This document shows, in pieces, positions 57,908 through 64,000 of a DNA stretch of 64,000 nt (positions are counted from its first letter, which is position 1; each line of letters begins with the position of its first letter). The notes below the pieces were generated by a model, which saw nothing but the letters and a program-made list of their open reading frames with translations, did not search any database and was not told the DNA's origin. The translations under genes and the position numbers were made by a program. The DNA comes from Ustulina deusta (lineage: Eukaryota; Ascomycota; Sordariomycetes; Xylariales; Xylariaceae), in contig JAJNNX010000056.1 in assembly GCA_023159155.1 (NCBI GenBank), positions 124,001-188,000 on the forward strand. Reading direction: 5' to 3'.

Positions 57908-60073
57908 TTCGAGGAATTTCCTTGTACAATACTTGGTGATAGAATAGCGATCCCTGTTTGCTGCATCCCGTGCAGCATGCTAGACACCGAGGCATGCCAC
58001 TTCTCTCCCCACCGTACAAACCCCGCCTGTGGCCGATAACGGCATGCCGAGAGGGACGAAGGGCACCCAATTACCTACGACGGCAATGATTCATTACAGG
58101 AAGAGAAATAACTAGTGTCGGCGGATTTGAGAGGCGTGTGCGAGCATCTAGCTTCTTTTCCTCAAATTGTTAGTAGTTTGGGTTGTAGATGAGATAGGTG
58201 AGTGATGCAATTAAAAGGAGTAGACCGTGACACCCCTTCTCCTCTTTGCGAGGATAGTCTACACAAGGAACTATAAGGATACTATAGGTAATGACTAAAG
58301 CACTAATTAATTTTTTTCGACATACAGCTGCTCGACTCGTTTCCTGGTCTTCTTCATCCCTTACAAACTGGAGAAATTCTGGTGTCGCTCAATCATCGCA
58401 TCTACGAGGAGCGGTTAGTAAGTAACCTTAGGTAATTATACATACGGTATTACCTTCATACCAACTTAGTATGAGGTGAGGTGAACCAAATAAATTAGGG
58501 TTGTTCGAACTCTTCGAGAGCGTTGGTTCGTTAGATGCACCGTTTGCCTTGAATTTCCTATCAAGTGAATCAGTCAATATTATATTTCACGGCGCAGATT
58601 CATCAATTAGGTTGTCGGATTATTTACTTGATGATCGAGCCGTGTGTAGCCAACTATTGTTATGTTGTCCTTCCCACCTTCTATTCAAAGTACACCAGAT
58701 CTCCTACCTCCAAGTTCGCAGATTTAGGGGCTGGGTATCCTGAAGGGTAGGCGAATCCTACAATAACTAAGAGATTGCCGTACTGGGGAGCTTGGGAACT
58801 TTGACTATATTTCTAATATGCTCGCTTTATTTTCATATACCTATCTATGAAGACATCGCCATTCGGTTGCGGGTTCGGAGGGCTGGGAAACCATTCTACA
58901 CGGGCTCCCGGACATCGGCCACCACGTATTCTGATATAAATTAATTCTTGCTATGTCCTCATCTAGTTCGATCCAGACCATCCTAGTTCTTGTCTAGAAA
59001 ACATTAGGCCTGGCATTTTGGGCGAACTAAGCTACGGCTCGGCTGTCTGTTGAAGCCAAGTTGGACAGATGGTACTGATAGTACCTTCATTTTTCTTGAC
59101 ACCCGTTGAGCTGATAGGCGCTCTGAGAACCATCGGGATACTTTCGGATTGCTGGGTTATTTAAATAAAGGCCGTCGACTTCGCGCACGTGAATCAACTC
59201 CGACTTTACAGTAATGTCAATCCTCCTAACGGACGAGGGCACCCAAAAAGGACATCATCGCCTTCGCAACCGCGAGGAGAACGTCGAGAAAATAGGTCAA
59301 GACAAAAGCGTGCTCGCCATGTGGGATTATCTATCATTGAGACTATATCTATCCGATGCGTGTTACTGAAAGAGGGCCCCGGTTGGGAATTTACATATAT
59401 CTAATACCATATCATCTTAGCTACATGTCAATTACCTCTATCGCTTCAACAACATCAATATCCACTCCTTGCTTGACGGTAGCAATCCTTTCCGGGTCGC
59501 TGATAGTTATGACCCTGGTCGTTTCATCACGGGACGTGGAGTTCTGCGAAACGTACCATAGACTACCTACCGCATCTACATTGGAACTCGGTCTCCGCGG
59601 ACCCGGAAGGCATGGTATGCGGTGAAAATTGCTAGCCCGCCTACGTTAGCCATCAAAGATCCCTACCAAGGTAGCCCTCCACATACACTACCACTCACCT
59701 TAAAAGGTAATTCCTCTATAGCTTTCAACCCTTTTAAACGTTGTAACTAGGTAAGCTGTTATGACGATCTTACCTGACTTCAATGGCTATAGAAAAGCCA
59801 CCTTTGGAGTTTCGTGACTGCCCCTTGGCGCTCAACCATACCTGGTAATCTCGATGAAAGCTAGCCAACATAGGGATTTTTCATGGCCAATGTAGGTTAC
59901 TTTATAAATCGCTGCCTGTTTTACTAGGATACGGCAGTATTCGTCATATAAATGGCCGAAGTCTGTAATATCTAGATGCGTTTAATCCTATATGATAAAT
60001 AGGGAAACACTTTTTTACGTCTTACGGTGTTGCATGGTTTACGCAGACTTCATACACGGTATAGTTTCTTGTC
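57908..60073. other. 2.2 kb spacer
   Basis: The amidohydrolase promoter comes first, then AT-rich sequence with only short frames. One stretch at 59220-59320 encodes an Arg-rich run (RRENRSRQKRARH) but has no other support. I see no gene. Confidence 0.45.
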
Positions 60074-61699
60074 ATGGCGGTTCCAAAGACAGACGTAGGA
60101 GGGAAGCCTGGCATCATCCGTCCATTTGGGAACTTGTAAGTGAGCCTACATCGAACCATTGCAGGCCGGAGGAGCTGATGTTTGTGTGTCATCTTTTGTA
60201 TAGGGAATGCTACGAGTTCCACATGCTGCAGTTGGGGTTCTTGGGAAACAACATAGTAAGCTGTCGCTATGCCATCCCGGCTCCGCTTGCGGCGCCGGAG
60301 CGCCGCGACCGCGTCGTTGCGCATGTGGAAGACGCCATAGCGCGCGTCGTGGTCGAACACCCGGCGCTGCGTCTCGACGTCGTCAAGGCGGACACGAAAC
60401 GCCCGGCTTGGGTCGGTGTCGATCAACTTCGCGCACCATGTCCAATGGGTAGATATCGGTGGCGACAGTGACAACGCGACTGCGAAGCCCAGGGAGACGG
60501 CGCTGCAAGATATAATCGAAAGACGCCTCGACGAGCCCTACGCGAATGTGGCGGGGCGACCGCGATGGCGTGTCCTCGTCCTCGTCGGGAGCAGTGGAGA
60601 TCCCTTCCTCGATGTCATATTCGACTACAGCCACTCTTTCGGCGACGGGACGAGCGGCAAGATCTTCCACGAGACCCTCCTGCGCATCCTCAACGCACCC
60701 ACGACATCGGCGGAGATAGAGGCGTGGGCCCCCGCGCTCACAAACCGCATCTTGACGATCCCATCCACGGCAAGCACTCTCCCGCCCCCGATAGAAAAGG
60801 CGGGCAAATTCACCGTATCGGCCAGATTTGCCGTATCGACGGCGTGGAAGGAGCTGCGGCCGCCGCGCTTCTCGTCGGCGTCCGCGGCACAGGCGCACTG
60901 GGCCCCGATCCGCACGACGCCGTACAAGACGCGCTTCCGCGCCCTCGACGTCCCGGCCGACGTCCTGCGGGGCGTCCTCGGCGCATGTCGCGCGCACAAG
61001 ACGACGGCCACGGGCCTCTTGCACGCCCTCCTGCTCGTCTCCCTGGCGTCGCACATCCCGGCGCGGGAGGCGACGGCGTTCGCGGGCAGCACGCCGCTTG
61101 ATCTGCGCCGGCATCTAGCAGGCGTGGCTGCAGAGATGCATCCGGGCGGCCACGAGCCGCGGCGCGCGGTGGCGAACTACGTGTCGGCGGTGGCGCACGA
61201 GTTCGACGAGGGAGTCGTGCGCGGAATCCGGGACGCCGACGCCGCGGAGCCCGGGGATGACGGCGCGATAGCCCCGGCGCTCGTGGACCTTGTCTGGCGA
61301 TGTGCGGCCCGCGTGCGCGGCGAGATCCAGAAGCGGCTGGACCGCGGCCTCAGGAATGACGTCGTCGGCCTGATGAAGCTTGTGCCCGACTGGCGGGCGC
61401 AATTCCGCGCCGAGGCCAGCAAGGCTCGGCCGTACTCGTTCGTGGTCTCGAATCTCGGCGTTCTCGACGGCGAGCCAGACGCGCAGAGTCGCGACGCGGA
61501 GAGTTGGAGTATTGCGTATTCTATGTTTGCCATCAGCGCCGAGGTCTGCGGCGCCGCGTTTCAGGTCTCGCCCATCTCTGTCAAAGACGGGGCGCTTTGC
61601 ATGGGCTGTAGCTGGCAGGATTGTGTCGTCGATGCCAAGTTGGCTGAGGCGATTACCAGGGACCTGGACCGGTGGCTGCGGTTCCTTGGGAAATCATAA
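60074..61699 (+). CDS. Alcohol-acetyltransferase-like protein (AATase family) with an apparent frameshift
   Basis: Exon 1 is 60074-60135 (MAVPKTDVGGKPGIIRPFGN); a 68-bp intron (GTAAGT..TATAG) leads to exon 2 at 60204. The junction restores RPFGNLECYEFHMLQLGF, the usual start of the ATF/AATase fold. The frame then shifts by +1 (or lacks two bases) between about 60404 and 60420: before it reads VEHPALRLDVVKAD, after it SINFAHHVQWVDIGG, both family-like. The rest is open to 61699. The catalytic HxxxD is in DYSHSFGDGTSG, and the C-terminal DFGWG-like loop is weak. Total about 510 residues. Relatives acetylate alcohols or other small acceptors with acetyl-CoA. The coding part is markedly GC-rich against AT-rich flanks. 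No intron of sensible size repairs the shift, so it is a pseudogene or a sequence error. Confidence 0.75.
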
Positions 61700-62444
61700 C
61701 GATACGTATATGTATATTCCTTACTTGATGAGGGTGATAATAACCCCAACAAGTTCTGAATCGTCATTATCTCTGCAGTTAATAAAATAAACCCCAAGGA
61801 GCTTACTCGGTCTCACAAGCGGAATTCACAGTATATCATAGCCGAACTGGCGGCGAGGGAAGTGACTTGACCCCTTGCTCTTCGTAAATAGCATGAGATG
61901 GGAATTCTGGTACTGAATCAACCGACGCCCAGCGAGTCATCCCCAAAGTCTACTCAGGACGATACACTACTGCTAGGCAGAACACAAGCCGTGATCGAAA
62001 CGATATTCACCGCGAATACTCGGTATAATGACTGAAGAAATTACGGTTACCTGAGCTATGTACGAGGTCGTCAGCAAAACGACCCAATGAACGTTTTCGG
62101 GGTTTGGCCCTAGACAAAGAGCAAACGTTATCCCAGCTATAGAGGCTAAGCGCCAAAACGTAACAGCTATTAATGTGGCAAAAGGTCGTTCAAGTCGCGC
62201 TGCCACCGATCTAAATCAACCCCAGATAACAATTTTTTCCTAGACCCTGCCGCTACCCCCCCAACATCTCCCCCAAGAAACACGGCAAAAGTTGACAACA
62301 GCCCCCTTCCAACTCCTAATAAAGATGCAACCGGAACCACCACCTCCCACCCTTTCTTATTGGTCACCAATGTGTAATAGGAAAGACGTACGTGCATAAA
62401 CGGGGACAACTCGTTGTGAACAATGAGCGGCTGACGCCGGCAGC
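61700..62444. other. Spacer between converging acyltransferase and chromodomain genes
   Basis: AT-rich 3' flanks of two converging genes. A frame open on the minus strand at the right end overlaps the chromodomain gene and has no support as a gene. I see nothing else. Confidence 0.5.
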
Positions 62445-63758
62445 TTACTGGGTCCGGATCTTCTTCGCCCGGCCGCGTGGCGCAAGATGGCTTGCACGGC
62501 CGCCTACACTCTCCCAATATGCGTGGAGCAACTCGGGCGCAATGTTCTTCAGCTTGGTCTCGGCCTCCATTGTTGTGTCGGCACGCGCCGCTGAGTGCCC
62601 AACCCATTGTACCTCGAACTGGAAGCCCCCGCGGTTCTTCTTCTCGTGCCGTAGAACCTTGAACACGTGGTATACCTCGGGGGGCGGGTTTTTGGGCTTG
62701 TGGAAGAGCGCGCTGATTCGCCCGCCCTGAGCGTTCCAGTACTCGTATAAGACTTCTTCGGCGCCTTGCTGAATCTCCTCCTCGGCCTCCCATGTCGCGT
62801 CTTGCTCGCCCTCACCCACCCACTGGACTAGCAGCTCGACAGAACCGCTTCGGTCGCCGGCCATCCGGTGCTTAATGAGTTTCACGATTTCTTGCTCCTC
62901 ACGGTTATCCTCTTCTTCCTCTTCACCTCGTGGTTGTTGGGTCGGCCCAGTCTTGGTGGGTTGCGCCTTGCCTTTCTCCTGGGGAGGCGGTTTGTGCACC
63001 GTTTCGGCCTGGGGTTTCGGGGCTGAAGGTGCCGGCGCGCCGGCAGCGTTATTACCAAGGAGTTCTGTGAGATAGAGAAGCAGTAAGTAAGAGACAAAAG
63101 GCCGGTTAAGGAATGGCGACGCGCGCAAAATTGAAACGCATACCTAAGCCGCCCATAGGGGCCTCTGGTACGAGGGAAGAGTCGGCTTGCACGCGTGCGG
63201 CATCGGAGGCCTTGGCGCGAGCCGAATCAGACTCTGCAGTGGTTTTTGATGCTGCCGCCGTATCCGAAGCACCACCCTGCTGCGACTTTAACGACGGCCG
63301 GCCGGGGCGTCCTAATAGTGTTTTGCGTCAGTCCACTGCCCACTGATCTAAACACTTAGTATAGGGAGAACTCGGAGACCGTACGTTTGCCACTGCTAGG
63401 GAGCAACGAACGAGGTTTGGTGCTCGAACCAGGGGTTGCGGATGAGAGGCGCGACCGCGCCGTGCGCTGTGAAGTGGGAGTTTTTCGGGCCGGGATGATG
63501 TCGTCGTCATCTGTTCCATTTATCCCCTCAGGTCAGTCACACACACGTTTCTCAGTTGGTCTGTCTATATCCGTGATATAGCGCGCGTCGAACAAGTTGG
63601 ATCCAGGACAACTGTCGTCACTCACCGTCGTCCATGTCTTCGTAGGGATCAGCTTTCGCTTTGCGCTTAGTGCCTCTCGCGTCGGCAGCAGTACCATTGA
63701 CCGACCCTCTCGTGGACGGCTTGTTGGGAGAGCTCCAGAAGTTGAGGAGGGCTGCCAT
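62445..63758 (-). CDS. Chromodomain protein with two chromo-like modules
   Basis: Four exons, 63758-63626, 63510-63385, 63311-63144 and 63064-62445 (introns 115, 73 and 79 bp, all phase 1), give 348 residues. The first half is disordered: MAALLNFWSSPNKPS, a Lys/Arg patch, an Asp run (DMDDDDDDIIPARK), an AT-hook-like KRRPGRPSLK around residue 86, and an acidic EEEEED stretch. A chromodomain follows at about 199-253 (EIVKLIKHRM, then LLVQWVGEGEQDATWEAEEE). A second related module lies at about 273-327 (VYHVFKVLRHEKK, then FEVQWVGHSAARADTTMEAE). Each ends in YW..(A/S)(Q/V)GGR. Such proteins bind methylated histone tails or pair with other chromatin factors, as HP1 does. The TAA stop overlaps a GTAAGC donor-like site, so a further exon is possible. 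Confidence 0.85.
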
Positions 63759-64000
63759 TTAAGGAGTAGCCGATCAATGCCCGATGCAATGCAATGCAAA
63801 CAAAGACGAGAGACACCAGGAGGGGCCCAATCAGTTGGCGTCTGACAATGTGTTACGTCGACAACGGGTTTGCGACAAGTTGATGCAAATAAAGAAGAGG
63901 GCGTATGGCGACGGCCGCGCTATTGGGTTTGCTGTTGTTCTGTTGCGTTGGGGTTGGAGTTGGAGTTGCCGTTGCTGCTGTTACGGATGAAGGAATGCCG
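63759..64000. promoter_or_regulatory. Upstream region of the chromodomain gene
   Basis: The 5' side of the minus-strand chromodomain gene to the window edge. It carries GTT-rich imperfect repeats near 63930-63980 (GTTGGAGTTGGAGTTGCCG). No clear TATA box. Confidence 0.4.

Noticed and set aside
60383..61114. Minus-strand Arg-rich frame of 243 codons
   Set aside because: It is the antisense shadow of the GC-rich acyltransferase gene; its composition is typical of reversed GC3-rich codons.

Overview
The window is nuclear DNA of a filamentous ascomycete (Pezizomycotina, most likely a Sordariomycete). The evidence is split genes with short GT..AG introns (mostly 50-170 bp) and GTRNGT-type donors; fungus-specific families (a HET-domain protein, a HeLo/kinase-like pseudogene, a PDR-type ABC transporter, an ENA-type P-ATPase); long AT-rich gene-poor spacers; and clusters of the palindromic motif TAGGTACCTA. 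I saw no convincing tRNA, rRNA, intact transposon, virus or CRISPR array. Exon structures were worked out by eye from frame, splice signals and family similarity; none was checked with RNA or a database.

Layout: 1-1908, 3' part of an unknown low-complexity protein; 2577-3771 (-), three-exon GNAT acetyltransferase; 4860-5800, a non-coding GC-rich island unusually dense in perfect hairpins, just after a TATA box; 6281-8926 (+), HET-domain protein; 9224-10153 (-), MDR quinone oxidoreductase; 12763-17462 (-), full-length PDR/ABCG transporter; a 5 kb gene-poor spacer; 22613-24313 (-), secreted GH30 endo-beta-1,6-glucanase-like enzyme; 25151-27101 (-), TMEM135-like membrane protein; a 4 kb spacer with a possible BTB remnant; 31353-33878 (-), BTB/POZ protein; 36742-37970 (-), aldo-keto reductase.

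The second half holds SAM50 (40713-42454, -) and UBC6 (43119-44034, +) sharing a divergent promoter; a broken BTB-like gene (45810-47338, +); a HeLo/kinase-like pseudogene with several stops (48054-50021, +); an ENA-type sodium P-ATPase (51005-54277, -); a YtcJ-like amidohydrolase (56116-57907, -); a frameshifted alcohol-acetyltransferase-like gene (60074-61699, +); and a chromodomain protein with two chromo-like modules (62445-63758, -).

The genes do not form an evident operon-like cluster or biosynthetic pathway. Conserved housekeeping genes (SAM50, UBC6, TMEM135-like, chromodomain protein) alternate with fast-evolving accessory genes and pseudogenes (HET, HeLo-like, BTB-like, ABC, acyltransferase). 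The best candidate for something undescribed is the hairpin island at 4.9-5.8 kb.
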